From Asparagopsis taxiformis (Eukaryota > Rhodophyta > Florideophyceae > Bonnemaisoniales > Bonnemaisoniaceae), in contig JALQPE010000697.1 of assembly GCA_030407315.1 (NCBI GenBank), positions 1-64,000 on the forward strand: 64,000 nucleotides of DNA. The letters run 5' to 3'. This document shows, piece after piece, positions 21,569 through 32,682 of the stretch. How positions within the stretch are numbered: position 1 is the stretch's first letter; each line of letters opens with the position of its first letter. A program made the translations under genes and the position numbers. A model generated the notes under the pieces. It was not told the origin of the DNA. It searched no databases and worked only from the letters and a program-made list of their open reading frames with translations.

Positions 21569-24450
21569 TTACACGGGTTGAGAAATCTTATGAGCTTCCA
21601 CAAGATGATTTAGAGATTCATTGCATGCAAGTTTGGTCAGAACATCGGCCGGGTTAAACTCGGATTTGATAAAGGCAATGTTATTGATTTCTTTCTCGTT
21701 GTAGGCCTGACGTGCAGCTGCAATGTCTATCATTAAAATTTTCTCCGTAGAGTATTTAGATCTCGTAATTACGTCAAAGAGAGCCTTAGAATCAGTTAAC
21801 ATCGGGAGAGGAATATTTTTGTTTAAAACTTTCTCAAGATCAAACATGATTGCATATGCGGCGTCGAATGCGTCAGCAAAATCGAATGTTTCAGCATCCA
21901 TAGAAGATCTGGCCATGCGTCTAGATTTGTACGAAGAGTTCCTCAGAATAGCACAATTGTTCATGGCATCGGAGAGTAATATTATGAATCCGATTTGGGA
22001 CGATTTATAATCGTTATTGGATAAAGAAGCTTTAGAGTACGTTGTAATTCGCAATTATTCTTGATGAAGTTCGGAAAGCGAAAAAAGCGGGATATTGTTT
22101 TCTTCAATTTTTTATCACGCGGTTAATGTCACGTATATGAATTGACTGGAATGTATTCGAGATGACGGCGGAAGATCTGGAAACAGCGAAGCTATGTCAG
22201 GACGGGTGTTCGTTAACCAGTTTAACTTTGCTCTCATGGATCAGAAATCTTCGAAAGAGCAATCGGATTTCAGTAATTCAAGTCTTCCGATGTATTCTGA
22301 TTGAGATAAGGATTTTGAGTATTTATCGTCTCCATCCTGTAGTCCAGTAAAGGTAAAGGACCCTTTCTCGGGATTTTTGGTGTCAAAGGTAGAAGCAGTG
22401 ATGTACTGGGATGACTGTTCGAATTTCTTCGTGTCGCAACGAATTGTGTCGTCAACGTAAGAACCAGATATTCCTAAGAGTCTGTTTCCGATATGTTTGA
22501 AAAATAATGAGAAATTTCCTGTATTTTGCTTCATTCGTAAGTCCTTGACATGGTGGGAGTGCAATGTTTCACCCCAATATTCACCAGCATCTGTGAGTCC
22601 ATAAAGAGGATTTATGACTTGTAAAAGTTCTCCGTGATTCAACTCCATGATGTTTGGCTTAATGAACACTTCACGCTGTAATTTAGATGCAGACTGTAGG
22701 TAAGCTTGTTTGATGTCGGTGGACCATATTTTGAAGCCAAATATGCTTCCCAAGGCGAGGAGAGTTATGATTGCTGATTATTTCAGAGTCGTCGAATTAT
22801 GAACAATTGTTCTCTTTTCTTTGTCTCTATGTCCTCCAAGGACGAATCGAACTTTCAGCGCTTCTTTTCTTCTCCATTCTTGATCGCGAGTACAAAACGA
22901 GAGGGTATTATATTTGCGTTTTCGGGTAAGACTTTTTGGAGTACAATTTTGAAAGTTCCGCGATCAATGAGACCTTCAATTTCCTTTACTTTTACATCGT
23001 CGAAAGCTTTTCGCGGGGGTCCCCTTTGGTTTCTATTCCAGTGAAGAAGACCTTCGACGATTCGAAGTGATTCAAGGAAGGGAATAGTGCTGGTTTGACA
23101 CTTGAAACATTGTAGTGTCGGGATCCTTGCATTTCCCCGAGGTCAACCAGCACCTGTTCCTTTTCGATGCTAATGGCAATATGAGGACCTGTCCATTGTT
23201 CATAGCGTTCTCATTATACGTAAACCGTATTTCCAGGACTGATGTCGTAGTCTGTAGATGGAGGAGGGTTTTTGCGTAAGGCTCGATTCAATTTTTGAGA
23301 GGAGATGATTCTCGCAAATTCATTCCTTGCCGTTTTCATTTCTGTAAGGCGTTCCTGTTGTGACTTTGACTATATTTTGATATGCGGTAGGTTCGGTAAG
23401 GCACAGAATACTAGAAGGGTTGGCACGAGTCCATTGGGACCCGCAGTATCGTTCATTGCTTTTGTTGATAGTGATGGCAAGAGTTTGGGAGAGAAATCTG
23501 GGTTTTCAAGTCTGACTTTGTTGTAAATGCGTCGCAGCATAGCATGGTAAGTTTCTCCGTTCCCTAGTGGGATGTGGGATTCTGTCCCAGTGTGACGAAG
23601 GTCTATGTTTGATGAATGACACGAGGATGTCCACTCTTTGGATACGAAAACGGATCCTTGGCCCGTGAGCATGATTTCTGGGAAGCCAATGTAACATTTA
23701 TTCCATGCTTGTAGAAAATTATTCCAAACTGTGGTTTTGTCTTGTTTCGGGATGAACCTCGCCGCGCTGAAATTGGTTGCTGAGTCTATTATGTGTAATA
23801 CGGCCTTGCTGTCGAGAAACATTAGATCTAATTCGATTTCCTGGTTAAATCTGACATTTTCATTGTCTCTGATTTGAAAAGTGACGGCTTTCGGTGCGAA
23901 CGATTGACAAGGGTGGGAACTTTTCGTAATATCCTCGATGAGCGATTTTGTTTCGGTCGCCATTTGTTCTGGAGATGCCTTGTTTAGCAATTTATATAGC
24001 TTCTTGGTGCTGGGGTGGTACATGTGTCTATGAATTCGTTTCAACTGGGCTTTGGAGAAAACAAATTCTTAAACTGTATTTTCTGATTCAGGTAGATGTG
24101 TCTGAGTATACGCGAGAGGTATATTCCAACCTTCAGGGACGGATTGGAGGGAGTATTCGACGTTAAGAGCGTTCCATTTGTTCTTTTCCTGTGAATCAAG
24201 GCCTATTAAAAGTTGTATATCTCGAGGGATGATGTCAGTTCTAGTAGTACTGAAGACAGACGGCGTGGGAATTATAATGTTCATCTATCCGATGGATGAA
24301 GTGGAGTACTTCCGATAAGAGAACTTTGAATTTGATTTGAAGGGTTCAAAGGGTATTCCTGCTTCATTACAGTAGGCGCGGGCCTGGTTTAGACCAATGA
24401 CTGTCTTTTCTGCTCCATTATCGAACAATGCTCCCTTAAATGCATGAATA
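21569..24450 (-). pseudogene. pol: Copia element 4: broken protease-integrase-RT-RNase H
   Basis: Domain order on the minus strand is Copia-type. Protease near 24450-24069 has FKGALFDNGAEKTVIG, where the usual DTGA is DNGA, then IQLLIGLD. Integrase 24044-23370: YHPSTKKLYKLL, LDLMFLDSKAVLHIID, and FPEIMLTGQGSVF where the second catalytic Asp region reads TGQG. RT from about 23040, with a frameshift near 22850, to 22241: WSTDIKQAYLQSAS, INPLYGLTDAGEYWGETL and an intact SYVDDTI box. RNase H 22054-21569: MLTDSKALFDVITR and FNPADVLTKLA. It belongs to a lineage different from Copia 1-3 (GLTDAGEYW, YVDD in GSYVDD). No gag was seen. Its right end is lost beside family D fragments. Confidence 0.85.
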
Positions 24451-24549
24451 GAATTTTTGTCAACTTACTTTTGTTTGATTATTTGCAGCATGTGAAAATA
24501 TGCCGCAGTATACAAGAATTTTGAAAATTCAGGGGAAAAATCTCCAAAA

Positions 24550-24984
24550 AGTGATATTATCCGCTTTGCGGCGCAGTTCGACGGTCGGTATACGCGGCGA
24601 GCGCTCACTTACGTCGGCGATCGTGAGCAAACCGCACGCAACATCTTAGCGCAATCGGTCCTCGCGATGCGCTACACGCTTAACTCGTAGCTGCGAAAGT
24701 GCTGACTGTTAATTGGTAGGGTGCGAAGCAGCGCGACCATTACTAGCTAACTAATCAGGACAGTCTGTCCCTGCGCGGCCGGTCGGCAGCGGCCGCCGCA
24801 CGCTCTCATGCAAAAGTGAAATATTTAGGAAAAAGACTTTCGTCATAAAAATCCCAAAAGGAGAAATAAAGGGAAATTCGTAAAAAGGGGTACACGTGGC
24901 GCTAGACTCGCGGTTTGGTGGCAACTTTCGCGCGCATGCGTTCGTGCAGACGCACTGTGACACGTAATCGAATCGCTATGCGTG
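24550..24984. other. GC-rich repeat fragments flanking element A
   Basis: Around 24,740-24,760 the reverse complement carries GATTAGTTAGCTAGTAA, shared with the family D LTR at about 12,863. No gene. The last five bases (24980-24984, GCGTG) are the left copy of the target duplication of element A. Confidence 0.4.
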
Positions 24985-25648
24985 TGTAGTATACGTGGCA
25001 ATTCCGAAATTGCAAATATTTACGTTTTCCGCGGAATTCGAATTTCGGCGGACACGACCGGCGACAGCAATGCACGAACATTGCTGGCGCATGCGCGCGC
25101 GCAACCGGCACACGTGTGCAACGAACGTACTGGCAACGGCCAACGGACCAACGGGTCCCTACGTGTGACCCACAAGGTCCTTTCCCATTCGGGGACGTTA
25201 CGAACAGTGTTTACACTGTAAAGCGATGCCATCGTGGCCACATAGGTATTAGCATCGTGCCGGGAGGGAAAGGGGACAATACATCGAACGAGCAACGGCT
25301 CTAGTCTACGACTGACTTCTACGTTTTACGTTTACGTTTTGCCTAGCGAGGCTTCGTCTCCGTCGAGCTGCGTACTCCCTACCCATCGCCGCACGTAAGG
25401 CTGATTGCGTGTAGTGCCTCCGGGCTTGGTTGAGAGCGCCTCCGGTGACGTACCACCTCGTTTGCTAACGTAATCCTCGCGTGGATTGTTGCGTCGTGAC
25501 GCTCGTGTCTACTCGCTAACCACTCTACCTTCTACCGTTCTAACAATACAGTCAAACACCAGCGGGTGGACTGCTCGTTTCGTTTCGTAAGGACAGCGTG
25601 TCCACTGGCTCGTACCAGCTACTACGTCTAACGAACTATCGTTCCACA
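24985..25648 (+). repeat. 5' LTR of element A
   Basis: 664 bases from TGTAGTATAC to CGTTCCACA. There is no canonical TATA box; an AAATATTT sits near the start, and an ACGTTT-rich stretch lies near 25,322. Confidence 0.95.
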
Positions 25649-25649
25649 C

Positions 25650-25662
25650 TGGTCTCTCGACC
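25650..25662 (+). promoter_or_regulatory. Candidate primer binding site, element A
   Basis: TGGTCTCTCGACC begins one base after the 5' LTR, where the minus-strand primer site is expected, and starts with the TGG that complements a tRNA CCA end. It is identical in element B. I cannot assign the tRNA. Confidence 0.6.
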
Positions 25663-25747
25663 TAGAAGTTGCTACGAGCATAACGACAACCAACGAGGTT
25701 GAGCTCTTTTACGTTAACGAAAAGCTACGTGCTACAGACGACGGTCT

Positions 25748-28153
25748 ATGAATTACGCTGTGTCGAATTCCAGCGCGTCGCCCAGGCAACCGTTGCCAAC
25801 GTCAGCGGACGCCGAAGCCGACGTGGCCTTGTCAGCAGAAGCGATCTTCGCGACTGATCGATCTATCCCGCCGGATATCGAGGCGATCGGCCAGCTACCA
25901 CGTACGGTAAGCCCGTTTGAGTCCGTGAGCATGGACCCCGCAACGCGCGGTCAGCTCAACGAAGGGAACGTGACTCCCACGGCACTACGTGTAGTGTACG
26001 AAGACCTTCGAGGTCACATGGAAAGGGCGAGCGACGCGGCCGTCGACGAAGCCGTAAGGCAGAGACTCGGAGTCTCGGAGCGCGAAGCTCGTGCGTTACG
26101 TGAACGCTCAGCGACCCTCGAACGGGAAAACGAAGATTTACGAAACCGCCTCTCCGCCGTGGAGGGAAGACTCGACTCGTTTGTCGTAGTATTCAACGAA
26201 ATCGTCGCCGGACATTCCGCTCCGCCGAGCGGAAGCGATCCGAATTACGAAGACGGCTCGCGCGCCTATAACTCGCAATCCTCCCCGGCCGTTCCGGGAG
26301 GATACCCACCAACACCCGGTCCGACGACCCCGACAACGTACGGAAGGGGGGCGACAGTGCAGCGAGCCATCGCCAACCCCAACGAGACGCCACGAAGGCA
26401 ATTACGTTTTAACGACACGCCAGACCACGCGCGGTCGGCGGACGCAGCACGAGCTGCACAACTCGATACGAGAGCTCCCCCGCCACGTGAGACGTACATT
26501 CCGTGGCTGGGTACGTTCGGCACGACGGACACGCGAGTCCACGAAAACGAACGTGCCGACGCGGTACGCCTACCAGGGAACGCCCTCGGACCCGTTTGCC
26601 ACGCGTTGGCAGAGCACACAACAATGCTCGACGCATTTGCGAACGTGGTGTCGTACCGCATGTACCGACTTAACGATGTACGTGAACATCTCTACGTGAA
26701 CGAGAGTCAAAGCGTACATAAGCTCAAACGTGAGCTGGAGGGACTTTTCCCTACGTTGAAGCCGTTCTCCGGCCGGAATCCGATTACGTTACTCGGATTC
26801 CTCGCCCAAATACGTGATGGGTTCAGCACACTCGGAGTGTGCGAGGGAGTGGCAGTACGTGCGCTGCACTTCTTCCTCGAAGGGGACGCCCGACGGTTCT
26901 ACGATTCCCAGTGTACGACTGGCGTGATCACGACTGATCCGACGAAGAGGTTCTCGTGGCCTCACGTAATCAACGCGTTGATTAAACGATACCTGCAAGA
27001 CGACGTGCTGCAGGAGGCCTACGAAAGGGTCACGATGATCACGCAGAGTCCTAACGAGGACGAGAATCAGTACGCTGATAGACTCGACACCGCCACGCGG
27101 GCGTGCAACTACGTGTTTACGGATCGACTCCTCGTTCACCACTACGTACGTGGTTTGCTGCCCTCGACGCGGGCAGCCGTGACGGAACGACTCCGGTCAC
27201 TTCCCGAGCGAGAGAGGAACGACCTCACCGTTGTGAGACGATTGGCGACGGCCGAAGGAACGACCTTCCGTGCACGTACGGCAGCTGTCGCGTCAGCCGC
27301 GAAACCGAAAGTGCGGTTTCCGGTGAAGCCTACGTTGGCTATTTCCGACCACGAGTCGAGGAAGTTCGCGGACTACGATGAGTCCGCGTACTTACGTAAT
27401 GAACGGGCTAGCGAGCCCAGTTACCACGATGGTAACCCGAACATCCCCGCGAGGGATGATGACGACGTGTCGCTCGCTGCGGCTCACGTTGCCGAGAATT
27501 TGGAGGCGATCCTCTTCACGAACGGGCCGCCGCCCAACGATACGAAAACGGCAAACGAAAAGCCGGACGAGCTCGAAGCTCGATTGAACCGTCCATGCGA
27601 GGACGTGCCGAAGCTCACGTGCGAGCAGACGCAATTGGCGCATTCCATAATCCCGAATGATTACTGGACGCTGTCGTGTTGGTCATGCCGCGAAGATGGC
27701 CACTCGACGTTTACGTGTCCGCGTCTGACGCCAGATCAACGGATCTTTTTCGCGTACAAGTACTACCTCTTCCACGTGAAGAGCAACCCACGTCAGGCTG
27801 AGTACTTCCGCCAACGAATGGCTAAACGTAACCAGGAACGACCTGGCGAGCGAGGGAACGTGAACCCGCGGAGGTACGGCACGCCGCCTACGATACTCCG
27901 AAGCCCCAATCGTGACGGGGGGAGGCCCTTCGACCGGCGCCGCGGCGACTTTCGTAATGACCGACGTGACCCCCGCCCGTGGGCGAACGAACGAAATGGC
28001 CAGCGTAATGGCCGCAGCGGAGTCTACGTGACGACCTCCGCTGACGAGACACCACTCGAGGTGGAAACGAGTCACGATGACGAACGAGCTTCGTGGGCTC
28101 ACGACGACGACGTGTCGAACGGCCTCGCGCCGGGAAACGAGCAGGCGATGTAG
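25748..28153 (+). CDS. gag: Gag of element A
   Basis: 801 codons from an ATG about 100 bases after the LTR. It packages element RNA into particles, as known for Ty3/Gypsy Gag. A heptad-rich helical segment lies at about residues 95-145 (EREARALRERSATLEREN). The capsid core is at about 335-500 (FSGRNPITLLGFLAQIRDGF, NEDENQYADRLDTATRACN). A complete CCHC zinc knuckle is at residue 644 (CWSCREDGHSTFTC), followed by an Arg/Gly/Asn-rich tail. The stop TAG lies 13 bases after a GGGAAAC slip site; pol continues in the -1 frame. It differs from Gag of B at roughly a dozen residues. The ATG context is weak (T at -3). Confidence 0.95.
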   Translation: MNYAVSNSSASPRQPLPTSADAEADVALSAEAIFATDRSIPPDIEAIGQLPRTVSPFESVSMDPATRGQLNEGNVTPTALRVVYEDLRGHMERASDAAVDEAVRQRLGVSEREARALRERSATLERENEDLRNRLSAVEGRLDSFVVVFNEIVAGHSAPPSGSDPNYEDGSRAYNSQSSPAVPGGYPPTPGPTTPTTYGRGATVQRAIANPNETPRRQLRFNDTPDHARSADAARAAQLDTRAPPPRETYIPWLGTFGTTDTRVHENERADAVRLPGNALGPVCHALAEHTTMLDAFANVVSYRMYRLNDVREHLYVNESQSVHKLKRELEGLFPTLKPFSGRNPITLLGFLAQIRDGFSTLGVCEGVAVRALHFFLEGDARRFYDSQCTTGVITTDPTKRFSWPHVINALIKRYLQDDVLQEAYERVTMITQSPNEDENQYADRLDTATRACNYVFTDRLLVHHYVRGLLPSTRAAVTERLRSLPERERNDLTVVRRLATAEGTTFRARTAAVASAAKPKVRFPVKPTLAISDHESRKFADYDESAYLRNERASEPSYHDGNPNIPARDDDDVSLAAAHVAENLEAILFTNGPPPNDTKTANEKPDELEARLNRPCEDVPKLTCEQTQLAHSIIPNDYWTLSCWSCREDGHSTFTCPRLTPDQRIFFAYKYYLFHVKSNPRQAEYFRQRMAKRNQERPGERGNVNPRRYGTPPTILRSPNRDGGRPFDRRRGDFRNDRRDPRPWANERNGQRNGRSGVYVTTSADETPLEVETSHDDERASWAHDDDVSNGLAPGNEQAM

Positions 28154-28177
28154 GTCACGAGCCACCCACATCGCCTG
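28132..28177 (+). promoter_or_regulatory. -1 ribosomal frameshift signal, gag-pol junction (A)
   Basis: GGGAAAC at 28132-28138 is read in the gag frame as G GGA AAC, the canonical X XXY YYZ arrangement. Three bases later, 28142-28151 pairs perfectly (10 of 10) with 28168-28177 around a 16-base loop; the gag stop lies at the end of the left arm. After a one-base backward slip, reading enters the pol frame at 28138. The spacer is shorter than the usual 5-9 bases, so the lowest pairs may be opened by the ribosome. Both parts are conserved in element B. Confidence 0.8.
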
Positions 28178-31100
28178 AACCCTTACGTAAAAGGGGGACG
28201 ACCGACGTCGATGATTGGTCCTCCGCAGGCTCACCGATGAACGAGAGTTACGTAAAGCTCACGGCCGCGAAGGCCAACTCGAGTCACACGACACCCGACG
28301 TGGGGGAAGACACGAAGTCCGACGGGACAAGCGAACCTCACACGAAGAGGAAGTCTCGCAGACGAGCGAGGCGCGCTACCCGGAAGCACGACGCTTCCGA
28401 GCGCGAGAAAGCCAAGCACGCGGCTTATACGAAGCGTGCAGACGCAAAAGAATCCATACGGGCTTATACGGTGAAGCGACGAACCGCCAACGAAGACGTA
28501 GACCGCGCGCCGGTCAGGACCGAACCACTGGTTCTCGACGGGCATACGTGCCTACTTTCTTCGAAGCATTATATCGTGTCCGGAACGATAGGACTAGACC
28601 TCAACGTGATGAGGGCGATTACCATCGCGATGGATACGTGCAGCGGCTACAACTTGATACGAACAAGTTTACTACCCTACGACTGGGTCGACCGCTGTCT
28701 ACGTGACGAAGAGCTACCGAAGCTCGGAGACGCCAACGGGCGACGTTTGCCTATCGAAGGCGCCATCCTGCTTCGTGTCAGGCTGGGGAACTCGCTGTTC
28801 CGCGTAAAATTCTTCGTAGCCAACACGCTGGCTGTTCCCATCATAATGGGCACGTCATTCATGTCGAAGCATGTCGATGCTATACGCTGTCGAGCGCAGA
28901 CAATCGAACTCCATCGGGGAGATACGATACCCATTATCGCGGAAGGCGATACGACGACTCCGTACGAGGAGGGGGAAGAGATGAATCCAAACGTGGAACA
29001 CCCGAAGCGCCGCGAGCGTAACGCGGCCTCGAATAGGCCGAGCCGAACGTTCTCGGTTCGCCTGACGAAGTACACGCGTGTACCGGCGATGTCGCAACGG
29101 ACCGTCAACGTGACAACGGACGCGACCGGACTCGTGTTCCTCGAACCAAAAGCGTCGGTGCAATTCCGGCATGGGCTGCGCATAGCCAACGGAGTGGTCG
29201 ACGTAGGACCGAGAGAGACGTTCTCTATCATCGTGTCGAACTCCACGAAGAAGGATCGCGAATTGCCGAAAGGCGCGACGATTGCGTACGCGGTACGCTC
29301 CCCGTTGGGAATCGTCCCACTCAAGCGTGAGGGCGGCGAAGCCCTCTCGAAGGTTTTGAACCTACCGCTAGTCGACGCGACGACGCGGACAAATACGAAC
29401 GGGTTGGGCGACGAAACGCCAGACCCGTTGGTCAACGAAAAGGGGAACGACCCCGCCACGAATTGGCAGTCGACAATCGATTTGTCGCACCTCGACGACG
29501 AGAATTTACGAAAGCGCATCAACGAGATGCTAGCTACACATTCGTCAATGTGGACGAGCGGACGCCTTGGCGAAATCAATGCTACGGAGCATCGAATCGA
29601 ACTCGAACCGGGCACGCGGCCCATACGTTCAATGCCCTATCGACAGGGTCCGGCTCTACGTACGATAGCCGAGGAGCAGATAACGAAGATGCTCAACGAG
29701 GGGGTTATCGAACCCGCGTCCAGCGAATGGGCGTCACCAATCGTGTTGGTGCCGAAGAAGAACGGATCCTTACGTTTCTGTGTCGACTACAGGCGTTTGA
29801 ACGCGAAAACGATCGCTGATTCGTACCCGCTTCCTCGTATGGAAGACTGCCTCGATTCGTTGGGCGACGCCGCCATCTTCACGACACTCGATTGTAACGC
29901 CGGTTACTGGCAAGTGCCCGTCTCCGCCGAGGACCGTGATAAGACAACGTTTACGTCTTTCATGGGAACGTATCGCTACGTGCGAATGCCATTCGGGCTA
30001 CGAAATGCCCCCGCTACGTTTCAGCGGACGTTGGACATCATCCTCTCCGGAGTACGTTGGCAATCGTGCCTGGTCTACTTAGACGACGTAATCGTCTTTT
30101 CGAAAGACCTCGAGTCTCACCTGGGTCACGTTGACCAGGTGCTTTCCCTGCTACGCGCAGCAGGAGTAACGTTAAAGCTCACGAAGTGCTCGTTCTTTCA
30201 ACCACGAGTTGACTACCTGGGGCACGTGATCACCCCAGGGAAGCTGCACGTCGCAGCTCGGAACAAGGAAGCCTTTCGTACGGCTACGTTCCCACGAGAC
30301 AAGACGCAATGTCGATCGTTTTTGGGCGCGGCCAACGTTTACCGCCGTTTCGTAAAGGCGTATGCCGAGATCGCTCGGCCACTCAACACGATGTTGAAGA
30401 AGGACGCTTCCCCCGATTGGACGAACCCAACGGACGCGCAAACGAATGCGTTCGAAACGTTGAAGACAATACTGGTGTCGCCACCAGTATTGCACCTTCC
30501 GAAGGCGGGACGTCCGTTCATGATCGATACCGACGCGTCGGCGTATCAGCTGGGAGCTACGTTGCTCCAGCAGCAGAACGAGGACAAGCCCAACGAATGG
30601 GTGCCGATTGGGTACTGGTCGAAGACCCTCAACGAAACCGAACGCGGTTACTCGGCGACCGAGCGCGAGTGCTACTCCGTCGTCTGGACGATAACGTCGC
30701 TCCGACCCTACGTAGAGGGTCAGCGGTTCACCGTACGTACGGACCACGAAGCCTTACGTTTGCTGATGACGTTGACGGACGCGTCCGGACGACTACTACG
30801 ATGGAGGCTACGCGTTGCCGAATTCGATTTCGAAGTTACGTACAGGCCTGGGCGCGTGCACCAGGTACCTGACGCTTTATCACGTGTGATATCTACGTAT
30901 GACAACGGTCGACCCGTCGACGATGACGTACCATCGTACGGGGACGCAGTCCTCGTGACGACTCGCAGTCGGCGACAACCCACACGAAATGGGCAAGGAC
31001 GAACGACGTCCGTACGTAAAAAGGCAACGAATGCCAGGGGTCACGACGACCCGTCGAACGAGACTCGTGATGAACGAACATCAGCCACGACGGCTGGCCA

Positions 31101-32682
31101 CGATGGCCTCGAGTTCAACCGCGACGCGTCGCTCGATGACATTCTTGACGAGGAACCGGATTTCCTCGACGAACAGCGCGCTGCTGAAGACGATTCGGCA
31201 CGCGTGCCACCAGCTGACGTTCAGCTTCCCATTACGAGGGACGAGCTTATCGAAGCTCAACGCGAGGATGCGTTCTGTCAAACGATACTGACACGACAGT
31301 CCGACACGCAGGACGCCGCATTCTTCGAAGGCCACGATGGCTTACTCCGACGCCGGAACCCTCACGACGAGGAACGTACACAAATCGTTGTGCCGGCTTC
31401 GTTACGGCCGCGGCTGCTGGAGTTAACGCACCACCACGTCCTCGCTGGACATCCCGGACAAACGCGTATGTACTATACCCTACGGAGGACGTACTACTGG
31501 CCCGCGATGGCCGCCGACATCCACGCAACGGTACGAAACTGCGTTGGATGTGCGAAGAACCGCGTGAAGCTTCGCAAACGGACGAACCCGTTACGTTTAT
31601 TCCCGGCTACGGAGCCGCTGCGAGACCTATGTATCGACATACTAGGTCCGCTGACGAAGACCACGCGTGGCAACCGATTTATTCTCGTGATAACGGACCG
31701 CTTCACGAAGCTGACTAGAGTCGTACCTCTACGAAATATCGATTCCGCCAACGTGGCGAGCGCGTTCGTCAACGCGTGGGTCTTCTCGTATGGACTCCCA
31801 TGGACGCTCATAAGCGACAACGGAAAGCAGTTCGCTGCTAAGTTCTTCCAGCGCGTTTGCAACGAGATTGGCGTAACGAACGTCTTTACGTCGACGTACC
31901 ACCCCCAAACGAACGGGCAGGTGGAGCGTTACAACAGGACGATCCTGGCCATGCTGCGTAATTACGTGAACGAAAACCAGAACGACTGGGATCGATACGC
32001 ATCGGCGTTAACGTTTGCGTACAACACGCATGTGCATTCGAGCACGGGCACGACGCCCTTCGACTTGATTCTCACGAATCCACCGCCACCGTTGGCGCTA
32101 CACACGTCGGTAACGAACCGCGAACTACCCGACGGGGGAGGGCGAGCCACTTACGTGCGTGAGCTCGCCACAACGATGGATAACGCGTATCGAACGCTGA
32201 CGGCCGCGCAGGCACGTTATAAACGAAATTTCGACAAACGAGTCCGTGTCTCGAATCGAAACATCCGCGCGGGAGAATACGTATTCATCGACCCGACGGA
32301 CGGGACCACGAAGGGCACGAAGCTCGGCAACCACGCGTTGGGACCGTTTCGCGTACTACGTAACGACGTACGAACGTTCGTCATCCAACGAGGAGACGTA
32401 GTTGAACGTGTCAACTCGGACCGCGTTGCGTACGCGCCAACGCCGGCGAACGCGCCCCCGCCGGAGCCATACGATGCCACCGAGGCAGACCTCGACAAGA
32501 ACCGCGACGGTCCGGCGTATGTAGTAGACGACCTACTCAACCATCGCGTAAACGATGACGGCACCCTAGACTTCCTCGTGAAGTGGGTCGGGTATCGTAA
32601 CCCTACGTGGGAGCCCCGCCGGAACGTATCTGAAGAGAGCGTCTCTCGATACTTCGCACGCGTGCGACGAGCAACAACGTGA
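28138..32682 (+). CDS. pol: Pol of element A (protease-RT-RNase H-integrase-chromodomain)
   Basis: 1514 codons in the -1 frame relative to gag, uninterrupted; the first ATG in this frame is at 28237 if reinitiation is used instead. Basic N-terminal linker (KRKSRRRARRATRK). Aspartic protease with the unusual active-site string MDTCSGYN at about residue 166, where DTGA or DSGA is usual. RT: RFCVDYRRLN, TTLDCNAGYWQVP and YLDD at 647. RNase H from about 795 (DTDASAYQLG, TDHEALRLL; B has the usual RWL). Integrase: HHCC finger from about 1097 (HHVLAGHPG...CVGC) and a D-D-35-E triad at about 1167, 1226 and 1262 (DILGP, SDNGKQF, QVERYN). C-terminal chromodomain about 1460-1510 (DFLVKWVGYRNPTWEP), known in chromoviruses to guide integration to modified histones. 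Confidence 0.95.
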   Translation, partial: RAGDVGHEPPTSPEPLRKRGTTDVDDWSSAGSPMNESYVKLTAAKANSSHTTPDVGEDTKSDGTSEPHTKRKSRRRARRATRKHDASEREKAKHAAYTKRADAKESIRAYTVKRRTANEDVDRAPVRTEPLVLDGHTCLLSSKHYIVSGTIGLDLNVMRAITIAMDTCSGYNLIRTSLLPYDWVDRCLRDEELPKLGDANGRRLPIEGAILLRVRLGNSLFRVKFFVANTLAVPIIMGTSFMSKHVDAIRCRAQTIELHRGDTIPIIAEGDTTTPYEEGEEMNPNVEHPKRRERNAASNRPSRTFSVRLTKYTRVPAMSQRTVNVTTDATGLVFLEPKASVQFRHGLRIANGVVDVGPRETFSIIVSNSTKKDRELPKGATIAYAVRSPLGIVPLKREGGEALSKVLNLPLVDATTRTNTNGLGDETPDPLVNEKGNDPATNWQSTIDLSHLDDENLRKRINEMLATHSSMWTSGRLGEINATEHRIELEPGTRPIRSMPYRQGPALRTIAEEQITKMLNEGVIEPASSEWASPIVLVPKKNGSLRFCVDYRRLNAKTIADSYPLPRMEDCLDSLGDAAIFTTLDCNAGYWQVPVSAEDRDKTTFTSFMGTYRYVRMPFGLRNAPATFQRTLDIILSGVRWQSCLVYLDDVIVFSKDLESHLGHVDQVLSLLRAAGVTLKLTKCSFFQPRVDYLGHVITPGKLHVAARNKEAFRTATFPRDKTQCRSFLGAANVYRRFVKAYAEIARPLNTMLKKDASPDWTNPTDAQTNAFETLKTILVSPPVLHLPKAGRPFMIDTDASAYQLGATLLQQQNEDKPNEWVPIGYWSKTLNETERGYSATERECYSVVWTITSLRPYVEGQRFTVRTDHEALRLLMTLTDASGRLLRWRLRVAEFDFEVTYRPGRVHQVPDALSRVISTYDNGRPVDDDVPSYGDAVLVTTRSRRQPTRNGQGRTTSVRKKATNARGHDDPSNETRDERTSATTAGHDGLEFNRDASLDDILDEEPDFLDEQRAAEDDSARVPPADVQLPITRDELIEAQREDAFCQTILTRQSDTQDAAFFEGHDGLLRRRNPHDEERTQIVVPASLRPRLLELTHHHVLAGHPGQTRMYYTLRRTYYWPAMAADIHATVRNCVGCAKNRVKLRKRTNPLRLFPATEPLRDLCIDILGPLTKTTRGNRFILVITDRFTKLTRVVPLRNIDSANVASAFVNAWVFSYGLPWTLISDNGKQFAAKFFQRVCNEIGVTNVFTSTYHPQTNGQVERYNRTILAMLRNYVNENQNDWDRYASALTFAYNTHVHSSTGTTPFDLILTNPPPPLALHTSVTNRELPDGGGRATYVRELATTMDNAYRTLTAAQARYKRNFDKRVRVSNRNIRAGEYVFIDPTDGTTKGTKLGNHALGPFRVLRNDVRTFVIQRGDVVERVNSDRVAYAPTPANAPPPEPYDATEADLDKNRDGPAYVVDDLLNHRVNDDGTLDFLVKWVGYRNPTWEPRRNVSEESVSRYFARVRRATT

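Noticed and set aside
28211..28240. Independent initiation of pol at the ATG at 28237
   Set aside because: Possible, but the in-phase GGGAAAC plus perfect stem conserved in both elements is the simpler explanation of gag-pol expression.
28677..29624. 315-codon minus-strand frame opposite pol (also in B)
   Set aside because: A shadow of the pol frame, basic and serine-rich with no motif.
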